From contig CAIMEB010000003.1 in assembly GCA_903839855.1 (NCBI GenBank), positions 1 through 45,591 of the forward strand: 45,591 bases of DNA, in the 5' to 3' direction. The position numbers and the translations under genes were made by a program. Position 1 is the first letter of the stretch; each line of letters starts with the position of its first letter. Positions 17,227 to 27,830 of the stretch are shown here, piece after piece. A model generated the notes under the pieces. That model was not told where the DNA came from. It saw nothing but the letters and a program-made list of their open reading frames with translations, and made no database searches. The DNA comes from an uncultured Methylococcaceae bacterium. GTDB taxonomy: Bacteria; Pseudomonadota; Gammaproteobacteria; Methylococcales; Methylomonadaceae.

Positions 17227-19332
17227 TTAAGTTTTACGTTTCACTTCCATTATATTGGGGGCACAGCTAATCTTGTTAAGAATTTGGCTTAATTGATTGG
17301 TATCTTCAATTTGAATGGTTAAGTTTAATGTTGCAGAAAAATCAGGATGGGTATCAAGTGCAGCGTTATAGATATGAATTTTAGCTTGTGCAAGTATTTG
17401 AGAGACATTATTCAGTAAGTTTTCGGCACTAAAGGCTTGCACAATAACCGGTACGGCATGGCTGGCTTTTTTCTCGCCCCAAGACACAGTGATCAGTTGG
17501 GGCTTTTTTTCTATGGGCAGTTGGGTAATGTTTTTACAATTTACCCGGTGAATTGTAATGCCGCTATGGTGAGAAATATAGCCGATAATGACGTCACCTA
17601 CGACTGGGGAGCAGCAATGGGCCAGGGTAGTGTGGACGTTATCAATGCCCGCTACTGAAATCACGGATTTGGTCGATGATTCCTTTTGTCGTGTATTCGG
17701 TATGCTTTCAAGTTCGGGTATTTTTAAATAACCAGCAATTTGCCGGTTATTAATATCACTACGTCCAATAGCTTCAAGTAATGCTTCAGTAGTAGGTTGT
17801 TTAAAATAGCTTAGCATATCAACCCAGTTCAGGGTTTTTATGCCCAGGCGCTTACTTTCTTTTTCTAAAAGTTGTTTCCCCCTGGCAATATTTTCAATTT
17901 GTTGTTGATTTCGAAACCAGTTTTTTACTTTGGTAATGGCGCGTGATGTTTTTAAATAGCCCAGGTTGGGGTCGATCCAATTATGGTTAGGTGCGCTTTC
18001 TTTAGTGGTTAATATTTCTATTTGTTCACCGGATTTTAGGGTGTAAGTCAAGGGAACGATTCTGCCATTAACTTTTGCACCTCGACACCGGTGCCCAATT
18101 TCTGTGTGAACTGCGTAAGCAAAATCCAGTGGGGTTGAACCTTTGACCAAATCGATAAGTTTACCCGCCGGGGTTAATACATAGACACGATCGTTAAATA
18201 ATTCACTACGAAAGTCCTCGCTTAAAACTTCGTCAATGTTTTTTTCTGTGAGTAATTTTCGTAAGCTGGCCACGCCTTTTTCAATAGCGGCTGATTGCCT
18301 CCCACCTTCTTTATAAGCCCAGTGTGCAGCCACACCGAGTTCTGCATAATCATGCATGTGTCGAGTACGAATTTGTACTTCAATACGATTGCCTAACGAA
18401 TCTAATATAACGGTGTGTAAGGATTGATAGCCATTTTCTTTGGGGTTTGCAATATAGTCATCAAACTCTTTAGGAATGTATTGCCATAAACTATGTACAA
18501 CGCCTAGGGCGGTATAGCACTGAGTTAAATTATCGACAATAACGCGCACCGCTAATAAGTCGTAGAGTTCCGTGAAATCTAATTGCTTATGCTGCATTTT
18601 TCGCCAGATGCTATAAATATGCTTGGGGCGACCATAACAGGTGCTATTTATATTTTCACTGCTTAAGTGTTTCTGTAAAATATCAACAAAATTATTAATA
18701 CAGTTTTCACGTTGTACTCGGTTGTTGGCAAGGGACTTTGCAATGCTCCGGTAGGCTTGAGGCTCCAAATACCGGAATGCCATATCTTCTAGCTCCCATT
18801 TGAATTGATGAACCCCTAGGCGATTGGCAATTGGAGCATAGATGTCTAGTGTCTCCTGAGAGATGAAATGGCGTAACTCATAAGTTTCTTTGGGTAGATT
18901 CCGTAAGCGATGAATCCGGTAAGCCAGTTTAATTAATACCGCTCTGACATCGTGGGTCATCGACAGAAGCATGCGACGTAATGTTTCAGCCTCATTCGGT
19001 TTATTCGTCATATCCTTAGAATAAACGGTTAAATTGTTCAGCCAGTTAACATCGCTAACTATAGCAGCGACAGTTTGACCAAATAAGGCTTTAATATCGG
19101 GCTGTGGATTTAATTGAGCTAAGCGGGAATCGCTTAATATAGCGGCAATAAGCGTTTTAAAATCAACCCGGTACTCTTTCAGTATGGTTGCAACTTCAAT
19201 ACCTTTAGGTCGATGATAATGTGGATCATCAGAAATACGACCAACAATTTCTAAAGCAAGGTTAAGTTCTTTAGTCTCAGTGTCTGAAAAGTCGCAGGAA
19301 AGTGGTTGAGTGTGATCTTTTGTTTTTTGCAT
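17227..19332 (-). CDS. relA: GTP pyrophosphokinase RelA ((p)ppGpp synthetase)
   Basis: 701 residues. The N-terminal hydrolase-like domain (about 20-200) has lost the HD metal motif: where SpoT has HDxxED this protein reads AAILSDSR, so hydrolysis is not expected. The synthetase domain (about 235-370) has GRPKHIYSIWRKM and ends its signature in EFDDYIANPKENGYQSLHT; the acidic ExDD form marks monofunctional RelA rather than bifunctional SpoT. Then follow a TGS domain (VYVLTPAGKLIDLVKGSTPLDFAYAVH, about 390-450), a cysteine-containing zinc-finger region (TTLAHCCSPVVGD) and a C-terminal ACT domain. It makes the stringent-response alarmone on ribosomes with uncharged tRNA. It is slightly shorter than E. 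coli RelA (744). Confidence 0.93.
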   Translation of the reverse strand: MQKTKDHTQPLSCDFSDTETKELNLALEIVGRISDDPHYHRPKGIEVATILKEYRVDFKTLIAAILSDSRLAQLNPQPDIKALFGQTVAAIVSDVNWLNNLTVYSKDMTNKPNEAETLRRMLLSMTHDVRAVLIKLAYRIHRLRNLPKETYELRHFISQETLDIYAPIANRLGVHQFKWELEDMAFRYLEPQAYRSIAKSLANNRVQRENCINNFVDILQKHLSSENINSTCYGRPKHIYSIWRKMQHKQLDFTELYDLLAVRVIVDNLTQCYTALGVVHSLWQYIPKEFDDYIANPKENGYQSLHTVILDSLGNRIEVQIRTRHMHDYAELGVAAHWAYKEGGRQSAAIEKGVASLRKLLTEKNIDEVLSEDFRSELFNDRVYVLTPAGKLIDLVKGSTPLDFAYAVHTEIGHRCRGAKVNGRIVPLTYTLKSGEQIEILTTKESAPNHNWIDPNLGYLKTSRAITKVKNWFRNQQQIENIARGKQLLEKESKRLGIKTLNWVDMLSYFKQPTTEALLEAIGRSDINNRQIAGYLKIPELESIPNTRQKESSTKSVISVAGIDNVHTTLAHCCSPVVGDVIIGYISHHSGITIHRVNCKNITQLPIEKKPQLITVSWGEKKASHAVPVIVQAFSAENLLNNVSQILAQAKIHIYNAALDTHPDFSATLNLTIQIEDTNQLSQILNKISCAPNIMEVKRKT

Positions 19333-19426
19333 GGAGGAAGTGAGTACTAAATTTTTTCTTCAACTGAGCAGTCGCTATACATACTCACTCTCAGGAATCT
19401 ACCCTCCTTGAGATGGGGAGAGGGTA

Positions 19427-19798
19427 TCAAAACTTCTTATTTATAATTACGTTATCATCGATAATTAATTCAGACACGCCACCCAAAGCCGTTAGTAAGG
19501 TGCAGGATGCTTTTTTGAACCCCCCTGTCTTAACGTTTTCACCTAACCAGATTAGAGTAATATATGATTCACGATCAGTTTTTGTTTCTGATGGAAAATA
19601 GACTTGCTCCTTAGTGGCCTCTTTAATCAAGATGGGGCATTTATCACTTGCCATTTTTTGGACAGCAACGTAATTATTAAAGCTGGCTTGTCTCTCTTTT
19701 TGCGCATTAGAAGGTTCTTCTTTGCTTAGACCTACCAGGACAAAGCCCGTGACAATAACCCCGAAAATAGCGAAGATGACTTTTGTTGCTTCAGACAT
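19427..19798 (-). CDS. Small membrane-anchored protein of unknown function
   Basis: 123 residues. One N-terminal hydrophobic segment (about 6-24, VIFAIFGVIVTGFVLVGL) followed by a soluble part with two cysteines (KCPILI and ASCTLL) that might pair in the periplasm. No family recognised. An AGAGGAAAT stretch just before the ATG gives a usable ribosome-binding site. A GC-rich hairpin with ACCCTC/GAGGGT arms lies just beyond the stop. It stands between relA and aas on the same strand. Confidence 0.6.
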   Translation of the reverse strand: MSEATKVIFAIFGVIVTGFVLVGLSKEEPSNAQKERQASFNNYVAVQKMASDKCPILIKEATKEQVYFPSETKTDRESYITLIWLGENVKTGGFKKASCTLLTALGGVSELIIDDNVIINKKF

Positions 19799-19924
19799 TT
19801 TATTTCCTCTTATGTGTTAGGTTCAGCCGTATGGCTGAACACGTAAAAACTTATCAATTCTATGCGAATTAAGGCCGCTCGGCAATCAAAGTTCTTCACA
19901 GCGTAATAAATAAGTTTTAATTGG

Positions 19925-22066
19925 TTATTTCGCGTGCTTGGCTAGTTCAATTACTTCTGGATAGTTTACTTTTCCTGTCATTAAAGCGGGAATGGCATCC
20001 ACGATTATTATTTTTTTAGGAACACTTAAATTAGAAATACCGGGTGAGGCGGCGACTAGATCGTGAATAGTTGCTTGCTTTTGGGTAGTGATCAAGATAA
20101 TTTGCTCTCCTTTTTTGGTATCAGGAATACTGACGACAGCATGGTGAGCATCTGGCCAGGCATTAATGGCTAGTTGCTCCACGGCAACCAAGGAAACCAT
20201 TTCTCCGCCAATTTTAGCAAAACGTTTGCTCCGTCCGCGAATACTGATAAAACCTTCCTCGTCGACATGTACAATGTCACCTGTATCATGCCAGCCTTTA
20301 CCATACATTGATTCAGCAGGAATCAGCGTACCTGGGTTATTGTCCAGAATATAGCCCAGCATGATGTTAGGGCCGCTTACATGGAGTTGTCCACCTTCAT
20401 TAATGCCTTGAACAGGTTCTAATTTATACCTCATACCCGGCATAAATCGACCAACAGTTCCTACTTTATGATATATAGGCGTATTAACTGAGGTGATTGG
20501 CGAGGTTTCAGTGGCGCCATAACCTTCTAAAATTCGAATACCGAATTTATCTGCCCATAGTTGGCGGGTGTTTTCTTGAAGTTTTTCGGCCCCAGCAACA
20601 ACATAACGCAAGTTATAAAAGTCGTAAGCGTGTGCTTTTTTAGCATAAGCGGCAAAAAATGTATTAGTGCCAAACATGATAGTCGCATGGGTTTCATAGG
20701 CAATTTCAGGAATAACACTGAAATGAAGAGGGGTCGGGTAGAAAAAAGTTCTCATACCACTGGTAATAGGCAGTATCGTGCCCACGGTAAAGCCGAATGA
20801 ATGAAACATAGGTAAAAAATTCAGCACGATATCGCGGGCATTAAAGCTAATACAGGCTTCTAACTGTTTAAGATTGCCCACGATATTTGCGTGTGAAAGC
20901 ACAACCCCTTTGGGTGTACCCTCTGAGCCAGACGTAAAAAGAACAACAGCAGGACTGTCCGGGTCGGTTAGATTGGGGTTATACCAAAGATAAGTCGTGG
21001 CAGATTTTAGTTTCGCCAGTAACTTGTTAGGTATGGATATGTTGTTTGCCAAATCTTCCAGAAAGATTAAAGAACCGTGTTTTTCTAATTGTTTTGCCTC
21101 TTCTTGTAAGCGACCGAGCTCTATAAAGCGGCGAGAGGTTATGATGGTCTTCACTTTTGCCGTTTGACAGGCAGAGACGATGTTTGCCGCCCCCATTGAA
21201 TAATTTAACATGGCTGGAACGCGGCCATATAGTTGTAAGCCCAGGATAGACAATAGCGTTTTATAAGAATTAGGCAGGAAAACACCTACGTTTTCACCGG
21301 GTATAGTGATATTGCTTAATTCATGACCCAGGGCTATGCTGCGAGTGATGAGGTTATTATAGGAGAGAGTAGACCGATCAAGATCTTCTACTATGATGTG
21401 TTGTCCACCATGAATTTTTCGAGCATTAAGTAAACTGGAAAAAATAGGCTGTCGATAATGACTGGTCTCAAACATCATAGTGGACATTATGTCAGCCAAT
21501 AAATGACCGCAATAAGCACGACGCTCTTTACCCTTAAGTTTTTCAGGCGCTGATATGCGGGTTGGTGTTGAAATGTGAATACTAATTTGTGGAAATAAGC
21601 GTAATCGGACTATTTTGTGTAGCTTTGAGAAATATGTATACTGAGCGCCTGCTATACGAATAGGTAAGATGGTGGCCTGTGTTTTGTCTGCGACCATACC
21701 TGTACCATCGTAAACCTTCATCAATGCCCCGGTCACTGAGATTCTGCCTTCAGGAAATATTACTGTGCGAGTGTCATTTTCAAGATGGTGGATTAAATCC
21801 TTTAGCGATAAAGGATGTGTAGGATCCATTGGAAATACTTTAGATAAACCAAGGAAAGGCTTTAGCCACCAGCGTTGAGAAATTTGAGTGTTGATGGCAA
21901 AGGTTATATCGTCAGGTAAAAAAACACCCAAAAGTAACGGATCTAGAAATGAGGTATGATTCGCTACAATCAGAACTCTTTGACCGGCATTAACGTAGTT
22001 ATCCAAGCCTGTTATTTTGACCCTGTATAACAAGCTAAGTAACCACCTTAGACATATTTTTAGCAT
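19925..22066 (-). CDS. aas: Fused acyltransferase / acyl-ACP ligase (Aas-like)
   Basis: 713 residues with two catalytic modules, the arrangement of Aas (E. coli 719). The N-terminal PlsC-type acyltransferase (about 1-190) has the HX4D motif NHTSFLD (His37-Asp42) and FPEGRISVTG. The C-terminal adenylate-forming domain (about 215-713) has the P-loop TSGSEGTPKG, the YGATETSP motif and the WHDTGDIVHVDEEGFISIRGR hinge. Aas activates fatty acids onto ACP and reacylates 2-acyl-lysophosphatidylethanolamine at the inner membrane. E. coli Aas carries membrane helices; here only the N-terminus is hydrophobic. A general fused acyl-CoA synthetase/acyltransferase is the alternative. Confidence 0.85.
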   Translation of the reverse strand: MLKICLRWLLSLLYRVKITGLDNYVNAGQRVLIVANHTSFLDPLLLGVFLPDDITFAINTQISQRWWLKPFLGLSKVFPMDPTHPLSLKDLIHHLENDTRTVIFPEGRISVTGALMKVYDGTGMVADKTQATILPIRIAGAQYTYFSKLHKIVRLRLFPQISIHISTPTRISAPEKLKGKERRAYCGHLLADIMSTMMFETSHYRQPIFSSLLNARKIHGGQHIIVEDLDRSTLSYNNLITRSIALGHELSNITIPGENVGVFLPNSYKTLLSILGLQLYGRVPAMLNYSMGAANIVSACQTAKVKTIITSRRFIELGRLQEEAKQLEKHGSLIFLEDLANNISIPNKLLAKLKSATTYLWYNPNLTDPDSPAVVLFTSGSEGTPKGVVLSHANIVGNLKQLEACISFNARDIVLNFLPMFHSFGFTVGTILPITSGMRTFFYPTPLHFSVIPEIAYETHATIMFGTNTFFAAYAKKAHAYDFYNLRYVVAGAEKLQENTRQLWADKFGIRILEGYGATETSPITSVNTPIYHKVGTVGRFMPGMRYKLEPVQGINEGGQLHVSGPNIMLGYILDNNPGTLIPAESMYGKGWHDTGDIVHVDEEGFISIRGRSKRFAKIGGEMVSLVAVEQLAINAWPDAHHAVVSIPDTKKGEQIILITTQKQATIHDLVAASPGISNLSVPKKIIIVDAIPALMTGKVNYPEVIELAKHAK

Positions 22067-22264
22067 ATATTTATTTCAGGTTATTAAAACAAAAGAATAA
22101 CACAGAAATAACGTTCCTGAAAATGCGACAAAGTCGAGTATCGCTTTAAGCTTGTTTATACCCAACATTAATTAAATTATCCAATAAAATGTTTGATTTA
22201 AGGTAGTCTTAAGACAACCCAAGTTAGAATCGACTCAAGATTTTAATTTAAAGGTTTTTTACTT

Positions 22265-22813
22265 ATGAACAAACTGATAACAGCAGTCATTTTTGTTGCC
22301 ACATGCAGTTACTTTTCGAATCCTATTGGAACAGCAGAAGCTGCCTACCGTCACCGTCATCATAACCACCACCATTCAAGTAATTACCAAAATGAGACTT
22401 ATAGTAATTCAATAGCGTCTTGGTACGGTGCTGAATTTCATGGCAAAAGAACAGCCAGCGGAGAAAGATTTAATATGTATGCGTTGACCGCAGCTCACAA
22501 AACACTGCCGCTTTCATCCTATGTTGAAGTAAAAAATCTCCAGAATAATCGCACTGTTGTCGTAAAAATAAATGATCGTGGACCCTTTCATTCCAGAAGA
22601 GTGATGGATTTATCTTATGCAGCCGCTAAAGAACTCGGCATGGGAGGTACTGCTGAAATACAGATTACGCCAATTGTAGATACCACAGCAGAGACTACAG
22701 CCATTACTCCAGCAGAGACCCCAATAAATACTGCTGAAAATACGCCAAAAGAGACGACCATAGTCAGTCAACCATCATTAGCAGAATTAACCAACATTAA
22801 TACAAGCTTATAG
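22265..22813 (+). CDS. rlpA: Septal ring lytic transglycosylase RlpA-like protein (DPBB domain)
   Basis: 182 residues: an export signal (about 1-27), a histidine-rich linker ([11 protein letters not shown], 31-41), a double-psi beta-barrel (about 50-140) with [53 protein letters not shown] and a threonine/glutamate-rich tail. RlpA proteins bind or cleave peptidoglycan strands lacking stem peptides. There is no SPOR domain, so this is the short form. A cysteine at residue 14 follows VAT, a poor lipobox, so lipidation is doubtful. The His-rich stretch might bind metal. Gene is monocistronic before mutL. Confidence 0.85.
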   Translation: MNKLITAVIFVATCSYFSNPIGTAEAAYRHRHHNHHHSSNYQNETYSNSIASWYGAEFHGKRTASGERFNMYALTAAHKTLPLSSYVEVKNLQNNRTVVVKINDRGPFHSRRVMDLSYAAAKELGMGGTAEIQITPIVDTTAETTAITPAETPINTAENTPKETTIVSQPSLAELTNINTSL

Positions 22814-22918
22814 CCCTCCTCTACTACTGTATTGCCCGAAAACATGTTAATAGACCCAACATCGCTGCTTCGGACTAGGGGCTTCTGAAATATACCTGAT
22901 TTCACATGTGTATTAATT

Positions 22919-24757
22919 ATGGGCATTCGTTCACTTCCGATTCAACTCGTCAACCAGATTGCTGCGGGTGAAGTAGTCGAAAGACCTTCTTCTGTCGTTA
23001 AAGAACTGGTTGAAAACTGTTTTGATGCCGGTGCCAAACAAATTATTATTGAGATAGAGCAAGGTGGCGCGCGTTTAATAAAAATAAGGGATGATGGTTG
23101 TGGCATAGTCAAAGACGATTTACCTTTAGCATTATCTCGCCATGCCACCAGTAAAATTGCCACACTGCAAGATTTGGAACAGGTTTCTAGCATGGGTTTT
23201 CGCGGTGAAGCATTAGCCAGTATCAGTTCGGTTGCAAGACTCACACTCATTTCACGCACGACTGATGCAAAGTGCGCATGGCGCGTCACCGCTGATGGTT
23301 CTGAGAAAAATGTTGATCCACAACCTGATCCACACCCTCCAGGCACAACGATTGATGTACGCGACTTATTTTACAACACACCTGCGAGACGTAAGTTTTT
23401 AAAAACTGAAAAGACCGAGTTTGCTCACATTGAAAACCTGGTTAAACGCATGGCATTGAGCCGTTTTGATATTAGCTTTTCCCTTAGCCATAATCATAAA
23501 GAGATACTTAATCTTAAAGTAGCTGAGACAGAACGAGATAAAGAACGACGTATTGCCGAGCTATGTGGCGCTTCCTTTATTGAGAATGCTGTCAAAATTG
23601 AGTTTGCTGCTTCTGGTTTAGAGCTAACCGGCTGGGTAGGGTTACCCACCTTTTCACGCAGCCAGCAAGATATGCAGTTTTTTTATGTCAACGGTCGCTT
23701 AATCAAAGATAAGCTGGTATCACATGCGGTTAAGCAGGCTTATCAAGATGTGTTGTTTCATGGAAGACACCCTGTTTTTGTCCTGTATTTAACACTCGAC
23801 CCTACGCTGGTTGATGTTAATGCGCATCCTGCGAAATTGGAAGTGCGCTTCAGAGAAGGACGTTTGGTTCATGACTTTTTATTTACGGCCCTGCATCGTT
23901 CACTAGCCGGTATTAGACCTAAACACCTGGTCACTCAAACAGATACTATTGAGCCTGCTCAACCCGAACAACTTTACGAACAGAATGATAATCCTAAAAC
24001 AATATCTTCTTTTACGAAGTCCCATAATCAAAGACCTCCGCAACAAAGCTCTCTCCCTCTTTCAATTGCAGAGTCTATCAGAGCTTATGCGGCTTTGTAT
24101 CCAGAGAACGAACCGGTTGAACATAAATCCATTGAAACGCCTGTTACTATAGCCAACACAAACCTAACAACAAACCATCCATTGGGCTATGCGATTGCGC
24201 ACATTCACAATATTTATATTTTAGCTGAAACGCCTAAAGGGATTATTTTAGTGGATACTCATGCCGCTCATGAGCGCGTGACTTATGAGCACCTCAAGCA
24301 ACAATATCAAAACGGTACGGTTCCAAGTCAACCGTTATTATTACCCATAAAAATGAGTGTCACCTCTGCTGAAGCAGCATTAGCAGAACAGGAATATGAG
24401 TTTTTTATGTCTCTTGGCTTTGAGCTTAATCGCTCCGGTCCAGAGACAATTACACTCAGAGCCACACCTGCCTTATTACGCAATATTGATAAAGAGAAGC
24501 TAGTCCGAGATGTATTAGCCGATATACTTGTGCATGGATTGAGTCACCGTATCCAGGATAAAACCAATCAACTCTTGGCATCTATTGCCTGCCATGGCTC
24601 TGTGCGTGCCCATCGTCGTTTAACGATTGATGAGATGAATGCCTTATTACGGGATATGGAACAAACCGAACGCATTGGACAATGTAATCACGGTCGCCCT
24701 ACCTGGGTTGAGTTATCATCGAATGAACTTGATAAATTCTTTCTGCGCGGACAATAA
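22919..24757 (+). CDS. mutL: DNA mismatch repair protein MutL (endonuclease type)
   Basis: 612 residues. The N-terminal GHKL ATPase (about 1-330) shows ERPSSVVKELVENCFDAGA, IRDDGCGI and SMGFRGEALASISSV. A variable linker (about 335-430) leads to the C-terminal dimerisation domain. That domain contains VDTHAAHERVTYE, matching the DxHA(X)2E(X)4E metal motif of MutL homologues that nick DNA themselves, plus ACHGSVRAH and QCNHGRPT, the companion metal-binding motifs. E. coli MutL lacks this motif and relies on MutH; here strand incision is probably done by MutL. miaA follows after 6 bp, a conserved gammaproteobacterial pairing. Confidence 0.96.
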   Translation: MGIRSLPIQLVNQIAAGEVVERPSSVVKELVENCFDAGAKQIIIEIEQGGARLIKIRDDGCGIVKDDLPLALSRHATSKIATLQDLEQVSSMGFRGEALASISSVARLTLISRTTDAKCAWRVTADGSEKNVDPQPDPHPPGTTIDVRDLFYNTPARRKFLKTEKTEFAHIENLVKRMALSRFDISFSLSHNHKEILNLKVAETERDKERRIAELCGASFIENAVKIEFAASGLELTGWVGLPTFSRSQQDMQFFYVNGRLIKDKLVSHAVKQAYQDVLFHGRHPVFVLYLTLDPTLVDVNAHPAKLEVRFREGRLVHDFLFTALHRSLAGIRPKHLVTQTDTIEPAQPEQLYEQNDNPKTISSFTKSHNQRPPQQSSLPLSIAESIRAYAALYPENEPVEHKSIETPVTIANTNLTTNHPLGYAIAHIHNIYILAETPKGIILVDTHAAHERVTYEHLKQQYQNGTVPSQPLLLPIKMSVTSAEAALAEQEYEFFMSLGFELNRSGPETITLRATPALLRNIDKEKLVRDVLADILVHGLSHRIQDKTNQLLASIACHGSVRAHRRLTIDEMNALLRDMEQTERIGQCNHGRPTWVELSSNELDKFFLRGQ

Positions 24758-24763
24758 CTGATA

Positions 24764-25711
24764 ATGCCTAAACCAGAATTGCCACCGGCTATATTTTTAA
24801 TGGGCCCTACTGCCTCGGGTAAGTCTGCACTATCAGTTAAACTAGCTCAGGCACTCAATGGCGAAATCATTAGTGTAGATTCTGCACTGGTGTTTAAAGA
24901 TATGTCTATAGGTACAGCCAAACCAAACATGGCTGAAAGAGAGGGCATTCCTCATCATTTGATTGATATTATTGACCCCTCTGAAGTCTTTTCAACCGGT
25001 CAATTTAGGACACAAGCGCTTTCCTATATGGAGGATATCACCCAACGAGGCAAAACTCCTATTTTAGTTGGTGGCACCATGCTTTACTTTAATACTCTTT
25101 TCAAAGGGCTTGCGGTGTTACCAGAAGCCAATCCAGAGATTAGGGCTCAACTTGACTTAGACTTAGAGCGCTCGGGTAAGGAGGTATTGCATCAGCGTCT
25201 AGCAGAAGTTGATCCAGAGTCTGCAGCAAGAATTCATCCCAATGATCCTCAACGTGTGCAACGAGCTTTAGAGGTTTATGAGCTAAGTGGTAAACCGTTG
25301 TCTTCCTTCTTTGACCCAAAGCAACAGGATGAACTACCTTATCAGAAGATTAAACTTATCATTGCGCCCAGTGATCGAAAAATATTACACGACATTATTG
25401 CTCAACGTTTTCACACCATGCTTGAGCAGGGTTTTATCAATGAAGTTGAAAAGCTCTATCAACGAGGTGATTTAAATGAAAAAATGCCTTCAATACGTGC
25501 GGTAGGTTATCGCCAGGCGTGGGCCTATTTACAAGGCGCGGACGATTTAGCCAACATGACTGAAAAAGCAATTATTGCAACAAGGCAACTTGCTAAACGT
25601 CAATTTACTTGGCTACGCAAACAAACCGATGCTCTTACTTTTGAAACAGGACATGTGGGTTTAGTGGATGATGTATTAAATGCAGTCCATAAGCAATGTC
25701 ATGCACTGTAG
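24764..25711 (+). CDS. miaA: tRNA dimethylallyltransferase MiaA
   Basis: 315 residues (E. coli 316). The P-loop MGPTASGKSALS (12-23), the DSALVFKDMSIGTAKP and HHLIDIIDP segments, LVGGTMLYFNTLFKG and the C-terminal TRQLAKRQFTWLR are all standard for MiaA. It transfers dimethylallyl to N6 of A37 in tRNAs reading codons that start with U, which improves decoding. It follows mutL by 6 bp, so the two are surely co-transcribed. A bidirectional terminator lies 17 bp behind it. Confidence 0.97.
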   Translation: MPKPELPPAIFLMGPTASGKSALSVKLAQALNGEIISVDSALVFKDMSIGTAKPNMAEREGIPHHLIDIIDPSEVFSTGQFRTQALSYMEDITQRGKTPILVGGTMLYFNTLFKGLAVLPEANPEIRAQLDLDLERSGKEVLHQRLAEVDPESAARIHPNDPQRVQRALEVYELSGKPLSSFFDPKQQDELPYQKIKLIIAPSDRKILHDIIAQRFHTMLEQGFINEVEKLYQRGDLNEKMPSIRAVGYRQAWAYLQGADDLANMTEKAIIATRQLAKRQFTWLRKQTDALTFETGHVGLVDDVLNAVHKQCHAL

Positions 25712-25728
25712 TCTTTTTGATGTTACTT

Positions 25729-25773
25729 AAGAGAGTGTTGGAGACTGTTTATTTGTCTCCTAAACTCTCTTTA
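25729..25773. terminator. Bidirectional terminator between miaA and sucD
   Basis: GAGAGT and GGAGAC pair with GTCTCC and ACTCTC, with a small internal mismatch and a loop TGTTTATTT; short A and T tracts flank the stem. It lies between convergent miaA (plus) and sucD (minus). Confidence 0.75.
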
Positions 25774-25800
25774 GCGAGTTTAAACTAATTTAAATCAATT

Positions 25801-26667
25801 CTAAAAGCAGGCCTTTATGGCTGCACCAATGTCAGTGGGTGACACACACACTTCAATACCGGCGCTTTTTAATGCTGCAATTTTACCTTTTGCCGTCCCT
25901 TTACCTCCGGTAACAATAGCACCTGCGTGACCCATACGCTTTCCTGAAGGTGCAGTTTGTCCGGCTATATAAGCAACCACCGGTTTAGTGACGTGCGCTT
26001 TGATGTAATCAGCCGCATCCTCTTCTTCACTGCCACCTATCTCGCCGACCATTACAATACCTTTTGTCTGCTCATCCGCTTGAAAGCGACTTAAGACATC
26101 CACAAAGTTCATCCCATGAATGGGATCGCCGCCGATACCAACGCAAGTACTTTGTCCCAGACCTTGTTGAGTGGTTTGATGAACTGACTCGTAGGTTAAG
26201 GTACCAGAACGCGATACAATCCCAATTAATCCCGGCAAGTGAATCTTACCCGGCATAATACCAATTTTACATTCTCCTGGGGTAATCACCCCCGGGCAAT
26301 TAGGCCCTATTAAAATAGCATCGGTTCCTACCATAGCTGCTTTTACTCGTAACATTTGCAAAATAGGAATACCTTCTGTGATACATACGATAATCTTTAT
26401 ACCCGCTTCAACGGCTTCAAGTATTGCATCAGCGGCATAAAAGGGAGGTACATATATGACACTAGCCGTCGCCCCGGTGGTTTTAACCGCATCATCGACT
26501 GTATTAAAGACTGGCAACCCTAAATGTAACTCCCCTCCTCTCTCTGGCGTTACCCCACCTACTAATTGAGTACCATAAGCTAAGGTTTGCTCCGAATGGA
26601 AGGTGCCTTGTTTTCCGGTAAAGCCTTGGCAAATAACTTTAGTGTCTTTATTGATTAAAATACTCAT
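25801..26667 (-). CDS. sucD: Succinyl-CoA synthetase alpha subunit
   Basis: 288 residues (E. coli 289). The CoA-binding N-terminus reads [16 protein letters not shown], the specificity/phosphate region [17 protein letters not shown], and the catalytic phosphohistidine sits in [18 protein letters not shown]. The subunit joins SucC to interconvert succinyl-CoA and succinate with ATP or GTP synthesis in the TCA cycle. Its ATG overlaps the last codons of sucC by 4 bp, so the two are translationally coupled. Malate-CoA ligase (MtkB) of the serine cycle is a close relative; the succinate assignment is the more likely one from overall resemblance and is not proven by a single residue. Confidence 0.93.
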   Translation of the reverse strand: MSILINKDTKVICQGFTGKQGTFHSEQTLAYGTQLVGGVTPERGGELHLGLPVFNTVDDAVKTTGATASVIYVPPFYAADAILEAVEAGIKIIVCITEGIPILQMLRVKAAMVGTDAILIGPNCPGVITPGECKIGIMPGKIHLPGLIGIVSRSGTLTYESVHQTTQQGLGQSTCVGIGGDPIHGMNFVDVLSRFQADEQTKGIVMVGEIGGSEEEDAADYIKAHVTKPVVAYIAGQTAPSGKRMGHAGAIVTGGKGTAKGKIAALKSAGIEVCVSPTDIGAAIKACF

Positions 26668-27830
26668 ACAGCCTCCGCTAAGGCAACAACTTGTTCTGCT
26701 GCGTGAGCTAAATCTTCCGCAGGGTATATGTTTAATCCGGTGTCTGTCAGTAAAGCTCTTCCTTGCTCTACATTGGTTCCTTCCAGTCTGACCACAACCG
26801 GTACCTTTACATGAATCTGTTCTATCGCTGCCAGAATGCCAGAAGCGATCACATCACACTGTACGATACCGCCAAAAATGTTAACCAGCACGGCTTTAAC
26901 ACTGCTATCAGAAAGAATCAGTTTAAAGGCTTCACAGACTTTTTCGATATTTGTTCCACCCCCTACATCCAGGAAATTAGCTGGTAGCCCACCTTTCAGC
27001 TTAACCAGATCCATGGTTGCCATTGCTAAACCGGCACCGTTAACCATACAGCCTATATTTCCCTCCAGGGTTATATAGTTAAGACCGTATTTCTGCGCAT
27101 AATTTTCTTTATCATCTTCCTGCGTAGGGTCTTTCATAGCAAGAATATCACTATGTAAGGCAACTGCGTTATCATCAAAATTTATTTTTGCATCTAAAGC
27201 TAATAAATCACCGCCTTCAGTTTCTATCAACGGATTAATTTCAATTTGAGTTGCATCCTTATCGAGGAACAAATCATACATCCCCTGCATTATCTTGGTC
27301 AGTTCTTTTACTTGAGCGCCTTTAAGCCCTAAGTTATAAGCGACTTTACGGCATTGACTCGCTTGTAATCCCGCTGCTGGATGCACAGGTACAGTGATAA
27401 TTTGTTCAGGTGAGTCATGTGCAACGGCTTCTATATCCATTCCACCCGCGACTGAGGCTATAAAAATAACTCGCTCCGTCGCTCTATCTACTAAAATGCT
27501 TAGATAGAGTTCGCGTTTTATTGGATATAAACTCTCTATCAATAAAGAATTGATAGGTAACCCTAAATGGTCGGTCTGTATTGTAACCAATCGTTTACCT
27601 AGCAACTCTTCACTTATTTCTGCTACCTGATCCAAACTTTTAGCTACTTTAACACCCCCTACTTTTCCCCGACCACCAGCATGTACTTGAGCCTTAACTA
27701 CCCAACCCTCTCCACCTAAATCATTAGCAACCTGTACAGCAGCTTGTGAAGTGTTTGCAAACATTCCTTGTGGCACAGCTATCCCATAGGCTTTAAATAA
27801 CTGTTTAGCCTGATATTCATGAATATTCAT
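26664..27830 (-). CDS. sucC: Succinyl-CoA synthetase beta subunit
   Basis: 388 residues, exactly the size of E. coli SucC. An ATP-grasp domain occupies about 1-240 ([44 protein letters not shown]) and the ligase domain about 245-388 ([40 protein letters not shown]). It carries the nucleotide site of the SucCD heterotetramer. A GGGGTGAG ribosome-binding site precedes the ATG. The gene lies downstream of pmoB on the same strand but behind a strong terminator, so it should have its own promoter; the 277-bp gap has a TGGAA/TTCCA inverted repeat close to the start. Confidence 0.95.
   Translation of the reverse strand: MNIHEYQAKQLFKAYGIAVPQGMFANTSQAAVQVANDLGGEGWVVKAQVHAGGRGKVGGVKVAKSLDQVAEISEELLGKRLVTIQTDHLGLPINSLLIESLYPIKRELYLSILVDRATERVIFIASVAGGMDIEAVAHDSPEQIITVPVHPAAGLQASQCRKVAYNLGLKGAQVKELTKIMQGMYDLFLDKDATQIEINPLIETEGGDLLALDAKINFDDNAVALHSDILAMKDPTQEDDKENYAQKYGLNYITLEGNIGCMVNGAGLAMATMDLVKLKGGLPANFLDVGGGTNIEKVCEAFKLILSDSSVKAVLVNIFGGIVQCDVIASGILAAIEQIHVKVPVVVRLEGTNVEQGRALLTDTGLNIYPAEDLAHAAEQVVALAEAV

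Noticed and set aside
17227-19332. Bifunctional SpoT instead of RelA
   Set aside because: The HD hydrolase motif is missing and the synthetase signature is the acidic EFDD form of monofunctional RelA.
25801-27830. Malate-CoA ligase mtkAB instead of sucCD
   Set aside because: Lengths and motifs follow SucC/SucD and no other serine-cycle gene is near; not excluded with certainty.
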